From Alphaproteobacteria bacterium (GTDB lineage Bacteria > Pseudomonadota > Alphaproteobacteria > MPNO01 > UBA830), in the NCBI GenBank assembly GCA_022822405.1, contig JAJEBT010000022.1, positions 1 to 61,023 on the forward strand: a DNA stretch of 61,023 bases, given 5' to 3'. The translations under genes and the position numbers were made by a program. The notes beneath the pieces are model-generated. The model saw only the letters and a list, made by a program, of their open reading frames with translations, was not told the DNA's origin and searched no databases. Below are positions 28,801 to 38,496 of this stretch, in pieces (positions within the stretch are counted from its first letter, which is position 1; each line of letters opens with the position of its first letter).

Positions 28801-30318
28801 ATGGCCTACGCCAACCTCCGGGAATTCATCGATCAGCTGGAACGGGACGGGCAACTCGTCCGCGTCACCACTCCCGTGTCGACCGTTCTCGAGATGACCG
28901 AGATCCAGACCCGCCTGCTTGCCGAGGAGGGTCCGGCGGTGCTCTTCGAACACCCGATTCGCACCGACGGCAGCCGATCGCCGCTGCCCGTGCTCGCCAA
29001 CCTGTTCGGGACCGTGGAGCGGGTCGCGCGCGGCATGAACACCGCTCCGGACGGGCTCAGGGAACTCGGCGAAACCCTCGCCTTTCTGCGCCAGCCCGAA
29101 CCGCCCGGCGGCTGGCGGGACGCCGTCGGCATGCTGCCGCTCCTCAAGACGGCAATGGCGATGGCGCCGCGCACGACGACCCGCGCACCCTGCCAGGAAA
29201 TCGTTCGCGAGGGCGACGAAATCTCTCTCGCCGACCTGCCGATCCAGACCTGCTGGCCCGGGGAGCCGGCACCGCTCCTCACCTGGCCGCTGGTGGTCAC
29301 GCGCGGCGACGGCGACGCCCAGAATATCGGCATATACCGGATGCAGGTGACCGGCCGCGACACAACGCTGATGCGCTGGCTCGCCCACCGCGGCGGCGCC
29401 CGGCATGCCGATGAGGCTGCCCTCGGGGGACAGCGCACCATGCCGGCCGCCGCAGTGATCGGCGCCGATCCGGCAACCATCATCGCCGCCGTCGCTCCGG
29501 TCCCGGAGAACATGTCCGAATACCGCTTCGCAGGGCTGCTGCGCCGCGAGCGGCTGACGCTGGTCGATTGCAAGACCGTACCGCTGCAGGTGCCCGCGGA
29601 GGCCGAGATCGTGATCGAGGGCCATGTCGCGCTCGATGAGACGGCGCCCGAAGGCCCGTATGGCGACCACACCGGGTACTACAATGCCGTCCAGCCGTTT
29701 CCGCTGTTCCGGGTCTCTGCAATCACCATGCGCCGGGACGCCATCTACCTCTCTACCTTCACCGGCCGTCCCCCGGACGAGCCCTCGGTGCTCGGTCAGG
29801 CCCTGAACGAAGTGTTCGTGCCGCTTCTGATCCGGCAGTTTCCAGAGATCGTCGATTTCTGGCTGCCGCCCGAGGCCTGTTCCTACCGCGTCGCCGTCGT
29901 CGCCATCCGCAAGCAGTATCCCGGCCATGGCAGGCGCATAATGATGGGCATATGGTCGTTCCTCAGGCAGTTCATGTACACGAAGTTCGTGATCGTCGTC
30001 GACCATGACATCGATCCGCGGAACTGGTCCGACGTCGTGTGGGCCATATCGACCAACGTCGACGCCGGACGGGACGTCACCGTCATCGAAAACACCCCGG
30101 TCGACTATCTCGACTTCGCTTCGCCGGTCGAGGGGCTGGGTGCCAAGATGGGTATCGACGCCACCGCCAAGGTTCCGCCCGAAACGACGCGGCCGTGGGG
30201 ACGGCGCATCCGCATGTCCGAGGATATCGTCGGCGAGGTCTCGCGCCGGTGGAAGGAGTACGGCCTGCCGGGAACGGGGACGCCCATATGGACGACAACT
30301 CCGGAGGACAGGACATGA
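28801..30318 (+). CDS. ubiD: UbiD-family prenylated-FMN decarboxylase
   Basis: A 505-residue UbiD. The start MAYANLREFIDQLERDGQLV matches the family, and the catalytic region contains ETAPEGPYGDHTGYYN, with the acidic residues that flank prFMN. ADLPIQTCWPGEPAPLLTWP and NIGIYRMQV are further hallmarks. It decarboxylates an aromatic acid, most likely 4-hydroxy-3-polyprenylbenzoate in ubiquinone synthesis, and needs prenylated FMN from UbiX, which is not in the window. No clear Shine-Dalgarno precedes the ATG. The stop overlaps the pmbA start by 4 nt (ATGA). Confidence 0.92.
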   Translation: MAYANLREFIDQLERDGQLVRVTTPVSTVLEMTEIQTRLLAEEGPAVLFEHPIRTDGSRSPLPVLANLFGTVERVARGMNTAPDGLRELGETLAFLRQPEPPGGWRDAVGMLPLLKTAMAMAPRTTTRAPCQEIVREGDEISLADLPIQTCWPGEPAPLLTWPLVVTRGDGDAQNIGIYRMQVTGRDTTLMRWLAHRGGARHADEAALGGQRTMPAAAVIGADPATIIAAVAPVPENMSEYRFAGLLRRERLTLVDCKTVPLQVPAEAEIVIEGHVALDETAPEGPYGDHTGYYNAVQPFPLFRVSAITMRRDAIYLSTFTGRPPDEPSVLGQALNEVFVPLLIRQFPEIVDFWLPPEACSYRVAVVAIRKQYPGHGRRIMMGIWSFLRQFMYTKFVIVVDHDIDPRNWSDVVWAISTNVDAGRDVTVIENTPVDYLDFASPVEGLGAKMGIDATAKVPPETTRPWGRRIRMSEDIVGEVSRRWKEYGLPGTGTPIWTTTPEDRT

Positions 30319-31652
30319 CCCCCTCTCTCGTGCCGCTGCTTGGCGGCCTCCTCGACGACGCCAGGAAGGCGGGCGCCGACGCCGCTGACGCCGTCGCCTT
30401 CGATTCGACGTCGGTATCGGTGGCCTGGAGATTGGGCAGGCTCGAGAATCTCGAGCGTTCGGAGAGTTGCGCGCTCGGGTTGCGGGTCCTGATCGGGCGG
30501 CGCCAGGCAACGGTGTCGTCGACGGATCTCGCGCCGGAGACCCTGGCGAGCGTTGTCGAGCGTGTCGTGGCCATGGCGCGGGCCGCCCCGGAGGATCCCT
30601 ATTGCGGCCTCGCGGAACCGGAGCAGCTCGTAACGGAGCCCCCCGAGATCGACATCTGCGACAACAGCGAACCGACTGCGGAAACGCTCATGGACAATGC
30701 CGCCGCGGCCGAGGACGAGGCCCGGGCCGTTGCCGGTGTCACCAACTCCGAGGGGTCGGAGACCGGCTGGAGCCGTTCCGAGATCGCGCTGGCGGCAACC
30801 AACGGCCTGGCGCGGTCCTACGCGACGTCAAGCTACAGCCTGTCGGTGTCGGTCCTCGCCGGAGAAGGCCTCGGCATGGAACGCGACTACGATTTCGCCA
30901 GTGCGGTCCACTACGCGGATCTCGAGGATCCCGCGGCGCTCGGCCGCAACGCCGGAGAACGCGCGGTCCGGCGGCTCGGCGCGAAAAAGGTCGACACGCA
31001 GCAGGTGCCGGTCGTCTACGACCCGCGCGTCTCGGGCGGCCTTGTCCGCCATTTCGCACAGGGCATCAACGGTACAGCCATCCGCCGCGGCACGTCCTTC
31101 CTGCGCAACGCAATGAACGAGAAGGTCTTCTCCGAGGGTGTGACGATCGTCGATGATCCCCACCGCGTGCGCGGTCTCGGATCAAAACCCTTCGACGGCG
31201 AGGGACTGCCCGGCACGCGTCGCGCTCTCGCCGACAAGGGCGTTCTCGCGAGCTGGGTTCTCGACCTCGCCTCGGCCCGCCAGCTGGAACTCCAGAGCAC
31301 CGGGCACGCGGCGCGAGGCCTCGGGTCGCCACCCTCGCCGGCGACGACAAACCTCTACATGGAGAACGGAACGCAGAGCCCGGAAGATCTCGTTGCCGAC
31401 ATCGACCAGGGGTTCTATGTCACCGAACTGATCGGTATGGGAGTCAACATCGTGACCGGCGACTACAGCCGCGGCGCCAGCGGATTCTGGATCGAGAACG
31501 GCGAAATCACGCATCCGGTCAGCGAGTTGACGATCGCCGGAAACCTGAGGGACATGTTTGCAAGACTGGTGCCCGCGAATGACCTCGTCTTCCGCTTCGG
31601 CACCAACGCACCCACGATTCGCATCGATGGCATGACCGTCGCCGGCGTCTGA
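30315..31652 (+). CDS. pmbA: TldD/PmbA-family metallopeptidase (PmbA)
   Basis: A 445-residue PmbA/TldE homologue. Features are the N-terminal substrate domain with GLRVLIGRRQATVSSTDL and the C-terminal GINGTAIRRGTSFLRN, GLPGTRRALADKGVL, GMGVNIVTGDYSRGASGFWI and GNLRDMF motifs. TldD/TldE pairs process unfolded or modified peptides. PmbA subunits usually lack the zinc HExxH site carried by TldD, and none is visible here. No tldD is in the window. GGAGGACAGG precedes the ATG; coupling to ubiD is by ATGA overlap. Confidence 0.9.
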   Translation: MTPSLVPLLGGLLDDARKAGADAADAVAFDSTSVSVAWRLGRLENLERSESCALGLRVLIGRRQATVSSTDLAPETLASVVERVVAMARAAPEDPYCGLAEPEQLVTEPPEIDICDNSEPTAETLMDNAAAAEDEARAVAGVTNSEGSETGWSRSEIALAATNGLARSYATSSYSLSVSVLAGEGLGMERDYDFASAVHYADLEDPAALGRNAGERAVRRLGAKKVDTQQVPVVYDPRVSGGLVRHFAQGINGTAIRRGTSFLRNAMNEKVFSEGVTIVDDPHRVRGLGSKPFDGEGLPGTRRALADKGVLASWVLDLASARQLELQSTGHAARGLGSPPSPATTNLYMENGTQSPEDLVADIDQGFYVTELIGMGVNIVTGDYSRGASGFWIENGEITHPVSELTIAGNLRDMFARLVPANDLVFRFGTNAPTIRIDGMTVAGV

Positions 31653-31719
31653 CCCGCCATGGCCCCGCCTACCGTCGCTGCGACGGCGACGGGCCGGCCG
31701 GTGCACGGGCTAGCCAAGG

Positions 31720-31749
31720 CTGACGAAGCGCCGCGGATCGTGCTATTCT
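31720..31749 (+). promoter_or_regulatory. Candidate promoter of the envelope operon
   Basis: CTGACG and TATTCT are separated by 18 nt, about 130 bp before the first envelope gene, in the only sizeable gap (229 bp) between pmbA and that gene. The match to consensus is moderate. Confidence 0.35.
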
Positions 31750-31881
31750 GAGCGGGACGACGCAGCAGCCGGTTCCGGAGCCGCGGGGCCATGGCGGGCC
31801 GGGCGCCGGAGGAGCGCCGCCGAGGCGTCTCCGCCGGCGGAGAGGTGTGCAGCCGGAAACCGGGGCACAGGACACGGATCG

Positions 31882-33708
31882 TTGACCCACAGCCCATCGG
31901 CACCCACGGCGAGCCAAACACTGGAAGACGCGGCGAGCGCTGATTCAAGAGCTCTTGTCAGGCGCCTGATCCGCGACCAGATCCGCCCCCAGGCAGGCCG
32001 CATCGTAGCCGCCTTCGCCTGCATGATCGTTGTCGCCGCAGCAGCAGCCGGCATGGTCCTGCTGATCGGCCCCGTCATCGATGACGTGTTGATCGACCGG
32101 GACCGGGAGATGCTCTATCTCATCCCGGGCGCGATCATCGTTCTCGCCCTGGTTACCGGCGCCGCCGGCTATGCCGAGGCGGTTCTCATGGACGTGATCG
32201 GCCATCGCATGGTCGCCAACCTGCAACGCTCGATGTACGGGCGCATCATCTGCGCCGACCTTCGTTTTTTTCACGACAACGCCGTCGGCCAGCTGATCTC
32301 GCGCTTCGTCAACGACGCCGCACTCCTGCGCTCCTCCATCGCACGGGCGCTGACCGGCCTGGTCAAGGACTCGCTGACCGTCGTCTTCCTGGCGGCGGTC
32401 ATGTTCTATGACAGCTGGCAGCTCGCGCTCGTGACCGTGGTCACGTTCCCGCTGGCCCTCTACCCGATACGGGCAATCGGCCGGCGAATGCGCAAGTTCT
32501 CCCGCCGCACCCAGGTCGAAACCGGCGATCTGACGACAATGCTCGACGAGACCTTCAGGGGCATCCGCCATGTCAAGGCCTATACGATGGAAGCCAGGGA
32601 GGCCGACCGCGCCGGTATGATCCTCGAGAAGATATTCCAGCTCTGGCGCAAGTCGGCGCGCGTCAATGCGCTGAGCCGGCCGCTGATGGAGATGCTGGGC
32701 GGCGTCGCGCTTGCCCTTGCGGCCTTCTTCGGCGGCATCCTGGTCATCGAGGAAACATTGACGGCCGGCGCGCTCGCCTCGTTCATGGCGGCAGTGCTCG
32801 CCGCCTACAAGCCCATGAAGAGCATTGCGACCCTGCATGCAAGCCTGCAGCAGGGGCTCGCCGCAGCCCAGCGCATCTTTCAGCTCGAGGATCTCCGGCC
32901 ATCCATTGCGGACCGTCCCGGCGCCCGATCCGTGCCGCGCCTTGCCGGCAATATCCGCTTCGACGGCGTCCGCTTCGGCTATGGCGACGGCGTCACCGCG
33001 CTTGATGGCGTCGACCTCGAGATCCCGGCGGGAAAGACGGTCGCGCTGGTGGGCTCCTCGGGGGCCGGCAAGACGACGATGCTCAACCTCATACCCCGGT
33101 TCTTCGATGTCGAGAACGGCGCCGTACGGATCGACGGGCATGACGTCCGCGACCTGACCCTCGAGAGCCTGCGCGGCGCCATCGCCCTTGTGAGCCAGGA
33201 AATATCGCTGTTCGACGACACCATCCGCGCCAACATCGCCTATGGCAAACCCGGCGTCGACGAGGATGCCGTCGCCGCCGCGGCCAGGGACGCCGGCGCC
33301 AGCGAATTCATCGAGGCGCTGCCGGAGGGCTACGAAACCCGGGTCGGAGGGGACGGCGTCAAACTGTCCGGCGGACAGCGCCAGCGGATCGCCATCGCCC
33401 GCGCGATCATCAAGGACGCTCCCATTCTGCTTCTCGACGAGGCGACGTCGGCGCTCGACACCCAAACCGAACGGCTCGTGCAGACCGCGATCGCGCGCCT
33501 GAAGGCCGGCCGAACGACAGTCGTGGTCGCCCATCGCCTGTCGACGGTCGTCGATGCCGACGTGATTGTCGTGATGGCCAGCGGCAGAATCGTGGAGACC
33601 GGCGGCTACCGCGAACTGCTGGCCCGCGGCGGCGCCTTCGCGCGCCTGCATGCCCTGCAGTTCAGCACCGAGGAAGAGCCGGACATGCCGGTCGGCATGC
33701 TCGCCTGA
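31882..33708 (+). CDS. ABC exporter, ATPase/permease fusion (MsbA-like lipid A flippase)
   Basis: A 608-residue half-transporter with six transmembrane helices in about residues 30-330, then an ATPase domain. Walker A is GSSGAGKTTMLN, the signature is LSGGQRQRIAIARAI, Walker B is ILLLDEATSALD, and the H-loop lies in VVAHRLSTV. It heads a run of lipid A and Kdo genes, so an MsbA-type role in flipping lipid A core is the best inference; multidrug export cannot be excluded. The start is a TTG with AGGA 9 nt upstream (MTHSPSAPTASQTLED); no better start codon is visible. Confidence 0.87.
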   Translation: MTHSPSAPTASQTLEDAASADSRALVRRLIRDQIRPQAGRIVAAFACMIVVAAAAAGMVLLIGPVIDDVLIDRDREMLYLIPGAIIVLALVTGAAGYAEAVLMDVIGHRMVANLQRSMYGRIICADLRFFHDNAVGQLISRFVNDAALLRSSIARALTGLVKDSLTVVFLAAVMFYDSWQLALVTVVTFPLALYPIRAIGRRMRKFSRRTQVETGDLTTMLDETFRGIRHVKAYTMEAREADRAGMILEKIFQLWRKSARVNALSRPLMEMLGGVALALAAFFGGILVIEETLTAGALASFMAAVLAAYKPMKSIATLHASLQQGLAAAQRIFQLEDLRPSIADRPGARSVPRLAGNIRFDGVRFGYGDGVTALDGVDLEIPAGKTVALVGSSGAGKTTMLNLIPRFFDVENGAVRIDGHDVRDLTLESLRGAIALVSQEISLFDDTIRANIAYGKPGVDEDAVAAAARDAGASEFIEALPEGYETRVGGDGVKLSGGQRQRIAIARAIIKDAPILLLDEATSALDTQTERLVQTAIARLKAGRTTVVVAHRLSTVVDADVIVVMASGRIVETGGYRELLARGGAFARLHALQFSTEEEPDMPVGMLA

Positions 33709-33712
33709 CGCC

Positions 33713-34450
33713 ATGGCCGCGACCAAACAGCTCCTGCGGCATCCGATCGTCGTCGACCTCGTAGGCCGTTTCGCGGCGCGCTATGTCCGCATCGTCTGGG
33801 CCTGGAGCCGCTGGCGGATCGACGATCCGAAGCAGCTTGCCGAACTGACGGCCGCCGGCCGGCCGGCGATCATCTGCTTCTGGCACGGCCGCATGCTGAT
33901 CGCCCTCAAGCTGGCCTTCGGACTCCGCGCAGCCCCGATCACCGCGGTGACATCGCGTCACCGCGACGGCATGCTGATCGCACGCATGCTGCGCTATCTG
34001 GGCATTGCTTCGATTGCCGGATCGACCGGCCGCGGCGGGGCTGGCGCGCTTATCGGCACGGTACGCCTGCTCAGGCGCGGCGAGAGCGTCATCTTCACGC
34101 CCGACGGGCCGCGCGGGCCGCGCATGCGCGCCGCCCCCGGCGCCGTGGTCGCGGCCAAGCTTTCGGGCATTCCGCTGCTGCCGGTCGCCGGCGGCCTGAA
34201 GCCATGCCGGATACTCAAGACATGGGACCGTTTCCTGCTGCCACTGCCGCTGCCGCTTTCGCGCGGCATGTTGCGGATCGGAAAGCCGATCGAGGTTCCG
34301 GCGGACGCCGGACGCGAGGACATTGACCGCCTGCGGCGGCGCCTCGAGGACGAGATGATCCGCCTCTGCCGAGATGTCGATACCGCGCTCGGACTGCCGG
34401 TGACGGAACCCGCCACGGACATAGAACCCTCCAGGCACGGGGTGTCCTGA
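33713..34450 (+). CDS. Lysophospholipid acyltransferase-like protein, DUF374
   Basis: A 245-residue protein. The acyltransferase-type motif CFWHGRMLIALKLAFG and the later FTPDGPRGPRMRAAPGAV define the DUF374 family, related to the LPLAT superfamily. A central GIASIAGSTGRGGAGAL motif is also conserved. The family lies next to kdtA in many alphaproteobacteria and is thought to act in lipid A or outer-membrane lipid acylation, but its biochemical role is not settled. The start is the ATG at 33713, 4 nt after the exporter stop. Confidence 0.85.
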   Translation: MAATKQLLRHPIVVDLVGRFAARYVRIVWAWSRWRIDDPKQLAELTAAGRPAIICFWHGRMLIALKLAFGLRAAPITAVTSRHRDGMLIARMLRYLGIASIAGSTGRGGAGALIGTVRLLRRGESVIFTPDGPRGPRMRAAPGAVVAAKLSGIPLLPVAGGLKPCRILKTWDRFLLPLPLPLSRGMLRIGKPIEVPADAGREDIDRLRRRLEDEMIRLCRDVDTALGLPVTEPATDIEPSRHGVS

Positions 34451-35758
34451 ATGAGCATTGCCGCCTATCGCGCCGCGACATGGATCGGCGCTCCCTTCAT
34501 CGACGGCTATCTTCGGCGGCGCCTCAGGAGAGGCCGCGAGGACGGCAACCGCTTTGGCGAGAGGATGGGCATGGCATCGACGGCCCGGCCCCGCGGACCG
34601 CTCGTCTGGATCCATGCCGCCAGCGTCGGCGAAGCGACCTCTGTACTGGCCGTCATCGAGCGCCTGCAGCGGGATCGGCCGGCGCTGTCGCTGCTGATGA
34701 CGTCGGCGACCGTCACCTCGGCGCAGGTTCTGGCCGACCGGCTGCCCGACACGGTCATTCACCAATATGCTCCGGTCGACCGGGTTGCCTGGGTCCGACG
34801 CTTTCTCGACCACTGGAGACCGGATCTGGTGCTGTGGGTCGAATCCGAATTCTGGCCGGCGATGCTGTCGGAGATCGGCCGCCGGAAGGTACCGGCCATC
34901 CTGATCAACGCCCGTCTTTCGACGCGCTCGTGGCGGCGGTGGCGGCTTGGGCGCCGGATGATCCGGACCCTTCTTCGGATGTTCGAACTGTGCTTGGCGC
35001 AGACCGAAACCGACGCCGAGCGACTCCGCGATCTCGGCGCCCCGCACGTCGTTTGCCCCGGCAATCTCAAGCTTGCCGCCGCCCCGCTGCCGGCACCCGC
35101 GGATACCCTCGCGGCACTCGGCACGGCGATCGGCAAGCGCCCGACCTGGCTCGCCTTCAGCACCCATCCCGGCGAAGAGGAGATCCTGCTCGACGCCCAT
35201 GCGCAGATGGCCGGCCGCCATCCCGATCTTCTCACGATGATCGTGCCGCGGCACCCGGGACGCGGGCCCGAGGTTGCGGAACTGGCGCGCGGGCGCGGCC
35301 TCGGGGCGGCGCTGCGAAGCCGCGGCGAGACGGTGACCGGCGACACCAACATCCTTGTCGCGGACACGATAGGCGAGCTGGGGCTGTTCTTCAGCCTTGG
35401 CGACATCGCCCTGGTCGGAGGCTCCCTCGCGCCGCACGGCGGGCACAACCCGATCGAGGCCGCACTGCTCGGCTGTGCGATCCTGCACGGGCCATACATG
35501 GAGAACTTCCGCGCCATCGAGAACGAACTGCGCACCGCCGGCGCGGCGACGGTGGTGCGGACGGCGGAAGACATCGCGCGCGATGTCGGCGCGCTCATGA
35601 CGGATGCCGCACTCCGCGCACACCGCATCGACGCGGCCCGGCGCCTCGCCATGGACCGGCGGCACATACTCGACTCCGTGTTTTCGCATCTGGATGGCGC
35701 GCTCGACAGCATTCCGGCGGAATCGGCGGCCCCCGCCGCGGGCAATGCAGGCGCCTGA
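34451..35758 (+). CDS. waaA: 3-deoxy-D-manno-octulosonic acid (Kdo) transferase
   Basis: A 435-residue GT30 glycosyltransferase (kdtA/waaA). The N-terminal membrane-associated region leads to VWIHAASVGEATSVL (catalytic Glu in GE) and the TSATVTSAQVLADRLP segment. The C-terminal GT-B domain has GGSLAPHGGHNPIEAALLG and the HGPYMENF motif that binds CMP-Kdo. It adds Kdo to lipid IVA at the inner membrane. It starts directly after the DUF374 stop and overlaps lpxK by 14 nt. Confidence 0.94.
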   Translation: MSIAAYRAATWIGAPFIDGYLRRRLRRGREDGNRFGERMGMASTARPRGPLVWIHAASVGEATSVLAVIERLQRDRPALSLLMTSATVTSAQVLADRLPDTVIHQYAPVDRVAWVRRFLDHWRPDLVLWVESEFWPAMLSEIGRRKVPAILINARLSTRSWRRWRLGRRMIRTLLRMFELCLAQTETDAERLRDLGAPHVVCPGNLKLAAAPLPAPADTLAALGTAIGKRPTWLAFSTHPGEEEILLDAHAQMAGRHPDLLTMIVPRHPGRGPEVAELARGRGLGAALRSRGETVTGDTNILVADTIGELGLFFSLGDIALVGGSLAPHGGHNPIEAALLGCAILHGPYMENFRAIENELRTAGAATVVRTAEDIARDVGALMTDAALRAHRIDAARRLAMDRRHILDSVFSHLDGALDSIPAESAAPAAGNAGA

Positions 35759-36716
35759 ATTCTGGCAACGGGACGGGTATGTCCCGCGACTCCTCTCCCC
35801 TGCCGGCGCGCTGTGGCATGCCGGGGCGGTAACCCGCAGGGCGTGGACGACTCCGCAAGGCGCGGGCGCGCCCGTGGTGTGTGTCGGCAACATCGTCGCC
35901 GGCGGCGCCGGCAAGACACCGGTCGCGAGCGCGGTCGGCGCGGCGCTGGCCCGACGCGGCGCGGCGCCACATTTTCTCTCGCGCGGCTACGGCGGTTCTG
36001 TCCGGGGTCCGATACGGGTCGACCGTTCGCGCCATGGTTTCCGCGATGTCGGAGACGAACCACTGCTGCTCGACGGAATCGCGCCGGTCTGGATCGCCCG
36101 CGATCGGCTGGCGGGCGCACGGGCTGCCGTTGCCGCCGGCGCGGGCATCCTGGTGATGGATGACGGCTTCCAGAACTTCTCTCTGCAGAAGGACTTTTCG
36201 CTGCTCGTCGTTGATGGACCGTATGGCATGGGCAACGGGCGCCTCATCCCCGCCGGCCCGCTGCGCGAACCGCCTCGCGCCGCGCTTGCGCGCGCCGACG
36301 CGGTCGTACTCGTCGGCGAGGACCGCTTCGGGATCGAGCGGAACCTCGACGTGCCCGTGCTGGCGGCCCGGTTCCGGCCGACCGTCGGATCGGATAGGCT
36401 GGCGGGCATGCCGGTCGTCGCCTTTGCGGGACTCGGCCGGCCGGAGAAATTCTTCGAGACGCTCTCAGGCATGGGTTGCAAGCTCGTGGCCACTCACAGG
36501 TTTCCCGATCACCATCCCTATGCGGCCGACGAGGTGATGCGGCTGGTCGAATCCGCCGCCGCCGCCGAGGCCACCGCAGTGACCACAGAAAAGGATCTGG
36601 TGCGCCTTCCGCCAGAGGCCCAGCCCATGGTTGAATGCCTCCGTGTCGAACTCGAATGGCGCGATCCCGACATCTTTGATCATGCGGTCGCCACGATGCT
36701 CGGTGCGGGAACCTGA
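35745..36716 (+). CDS. lpxK: Tetraacyldisaccharide 4'-kinase
   Basis: A 323-residue LpxK. It opens MQAPEFWQRDGYVPRLLSPA and the P-loop reads VGNIVAGGAGKTPV. The family motif MDDGFQNFSLQKDFSLLVVD follows, with GRLIPAGPLREP downstream. It phosphorylates the 4' position of the lipid A disaccharide. The ATG at 35745 lies inside the end of kdtA, which indicates coupled translation; a start at 35604 would overlap kdtA further and is unlikely. Confidence 0.94.
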   Translation: MQAPEFWQRDGYVPRLLSPAGALWHAGAVTRRAWTTPQGAGAPVVCVGNIVAGGAGKTPVASAVGAALARRGAAPHFLSRGYGGSVRGPIRVDRSRHGFRDVGDEPLLLDGIAPVWIARDRLAGARAAVAAGAGILVMDDGFQNFSLQKDFSLLVVDGPYGMGNGRLIPAGPLREPPRAALARADAVVLVGEDRFGIERNLDVPVLAARFRPTVGSDRLAGMPVVAFAGLGRPEKFFETLSGMGCKLVATHRFPDHHPYAADEVMRLVESAAAAEATAVTTEKDLVRLPPEAQPMVECLRVELEWRDPDIFDHAVATMLGAGT

Positions 36717-36719
36717 CCG

Positions 36720-37649
36720 ATGGCACGCCGCGAGCGGGGGCGCCCGACGCTTCTCCACTACATCGAGTATTTCATCGCCTGCACGGCAAGAGACCTCACG
36801 CGTCTGCTTCCCCTCGATACCGCGTCCAACACCGTCGCCGCTCTTGCCCGAACTGTCGGGCCGCGGCTCGGCTGGAGCCACCGCGTACGGGCCAATCTGC
36901 GATTCATATGGCCTGACATGCCCGCGAGCGAACGCGAAAGACTGGTCGCCGGCGTTTGCGAGTTTTCGTGCCGGGTCCTCTGCGACTACTGGAACCTCCA
37001 CAGGATCCGCGCGGAGCAGGAGGAGCGCGTCGAACTCGTGGGCGGCGAGCATCTTGAGACACTGCGCCGGAGCGGGAAGCCCGGAATTCTGTTCACCGCC
37101 CACACCGGCAACTGGGAGATGATCCCGCTCGCGGCCCGGAGGCACGGCCTGAACGTCACCGTGGTCAACCGCACGATCAACAATCCGCTCGTCGGCGCCG
37201 AGGTGAAGCGCGTACAAAACCGGAACGGCACCAAGGTCATCTTCAAGGGGCGCGAAGGCGCGCGCCAGCTCACGGCGCTTGTCGCCGGCGGCGGCCACGC
37301 CCTGCTGCTGGTCGACGTGCGCCTCGGTTCCGGCGTAGCGGTCCCGTTCCTGGGCCGGACGGCGATGACGCCGTCAGCACCCGCCAGCCTCGCGCTCAGG
37401 CATGGCGCGCTGCTGGTTCCGGTACGGACAGAACGCACCGGAGCGGCGCATTTCAGGGTGACGATCGAGCAGCCCCGGCCTCCGGTCGACACCGGTGACA
37501 GGATTGCCGACATCCACGCCACCATGACCTGGGCGAACGACCGCATGAGCGAATGGATCCGCGCACGGCCGGAACAGTGGTTCTGGTTCCACTGGCGGTG
37601 GGGCAAGAACCCGGAACGCAAGGAAACCGCGGCCGGCAAACACGCCTGA
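36720..37649 (+). CDS. Lipid A biosynthesis late acyltransferase (LpxL/HtrB-like)
   Basis: A 309-residue acyltransferase. The catalytic HxxxxE motif appears as FTAHTGNWEMIPLAA, and the second block is VNRTINNPLVGAEVKRVQNR. The C-terminal EQWFWFHWRWGKNPER is diagnostic of the LpxL/LpxM family. It transfers a secondary acyl chain from acyl-ACP to Kdo2-lipid IVA. It begins 3 nt after lpxK and ends the operon; the convergent M23 peptidase gene finishes 14 bp away. Confidence 0.9.
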   Translation: MARRERGRPTLLHYIEYFIACTARDLTRLLPLDTASNTVAALARTVGPRLGWSHRVRANLRFIWPDMPASERERLVAGVCEFSCRVLCDYWNLHRIRAEQEERVELVGGEHLETLRRSGKPGILFTAHTGNWEMIPLAARRHGLNVTVVNRTINNPLVGAEVKRVQNRNGTKVIFKGREGARQLTALVAGGGHALLLVDVRLGSGVAVPFLGRTAMTPSAPASLALRHGALLVPVRTERTGAAHFRVTIEQPRPPVDTGDRIADIHATMTWANDRMSEWIRARPEQWFWFHWRWGKNPERKETAAGKHA

Positions 37650-37663
37650 TGTCGCGGCGGTCA

Positions 37664-38491
37664 CTATGGCATCGGACCTGCGACAAGGACCGGATCGAGG
37701 CGTTCCTGAAACCAGTTGATCCGCCAGTCAAGATGCGGCCCGGTCGAGCGGCCGGTCGATCCGACGGCAGCGACCACGTCGCCTTGCGCCACGCGGTCCC
37801 CAGCCTCCACAAACAGCTCGCGCAAGTGCGAATACACGGTTGATATTCCGAGCCCGTGATCGATGATCACCGTTCCGCCGGTAAAATAGAGGTCGTGTTC
37901 GGCAAGCGTGACCGCACCGGCGGCGGCGGCCCTGACCGATGTGCCCGCCGGAACGGCAATATCGACGCCGAGATGCGGGCGGCGCGGCTTGCCGTTCAGA
38001 ATCCGCCGGCTGCCATAGACGCCGGAGACCACACCTTTCACCGGCCACATGAACCTTCCGGCGAAGTGCGGCAGCGCCGACAGCGTCGCCCGCGCCGATG
38101 CGATCTTCCTGCCCTCGGAACGGATGCGCGCGAGCTGTCGCGCCGACGGGGTAACCATGCGTTGCGGAAGGCCGTCGATGCGCTGGACACGGTACTGGCG
38201 CTGCCTGATCGACAGCTTGCGGCTCTTGCGGCCACCGTTGGCGAAGGTGACGTCGAGGATGGCCGACTCGCCGGCGTCATGGCCGAATCCGAAGACGAAA
38301 CGGCCATCCCGATGGACGGCGAGCGCCCGACCGTCGAACTCGACCCTGCTGCCAGGTTCCGTCTTGCCGACGATCATTCCGCCCTGGACAAGCGCGCCGC
38401 GCAGCGTCAGGGCGTCCGCCTGCGGGGCCGCGAACGGAAGCGCGGCGATGCCGAGCGTCAGCCACCAGCGCGGCATGCGGAGAGCCCGCAC
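37664..38491 (-). CDS. M23-family peptidase (LytM-like), secreted
   Basis: A 275-residue protein with an N-terminal signal peptide (WWLTLGIAALPFAAPQADA) and a C-terminal M23 domain. The first zinc motif is PHLGVDIAVPAGT (HxxxD) and the YSHL tyrosine-histidine segment is present. The terminal motif reads TGPHLDWRINWF, with Asp in place of the second His of the usual HLHW; this substitution occurs in a recognisable subgroup, so activity is not ruled out. It would act on peptidoglycan cross-bridges or as a divisome activator. It is 5 bp downstream of xseA on the same strand. Confidence 0.85.
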   Translation of the reverse strand: MRALRMPRWWLTLGIAALPFAAPQADALTLRGALVQGGMIVGKTEPGSRVEFDGRALAVHRDGRFVFGFGHDAGESAILDVTFANGGRKSRKLSIRQRQYRVQRIDGLPQRMVTPSARQLARIRSEGRKIASARATLSALPHFAGRFMWPVKGVVSGVYGSRRILNGKPRRPHLGVDIAVPAGTSVRAAAAGAVTLAEHDLYFTGGTVIIDHGLGISTVYSHLRELFVEAGDRVAQGDVVAAVGSTGRSTGPHLDWRINWFQERLDPVLVAGPMP

Positions 38492-38496
38492 GGGAA

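Noticed and set aside
28459..30510. 683-codon minus-strand frame opposite ubiD and pmbA
   Set aside because: Antisense shadow of high-GC coding DNA; no domain features.
31945..33726. 593-codon minus-strand frame opposite the ABC exporter
   Set aside because: Antisense shadow of a gene with full Walker and signature motifs.
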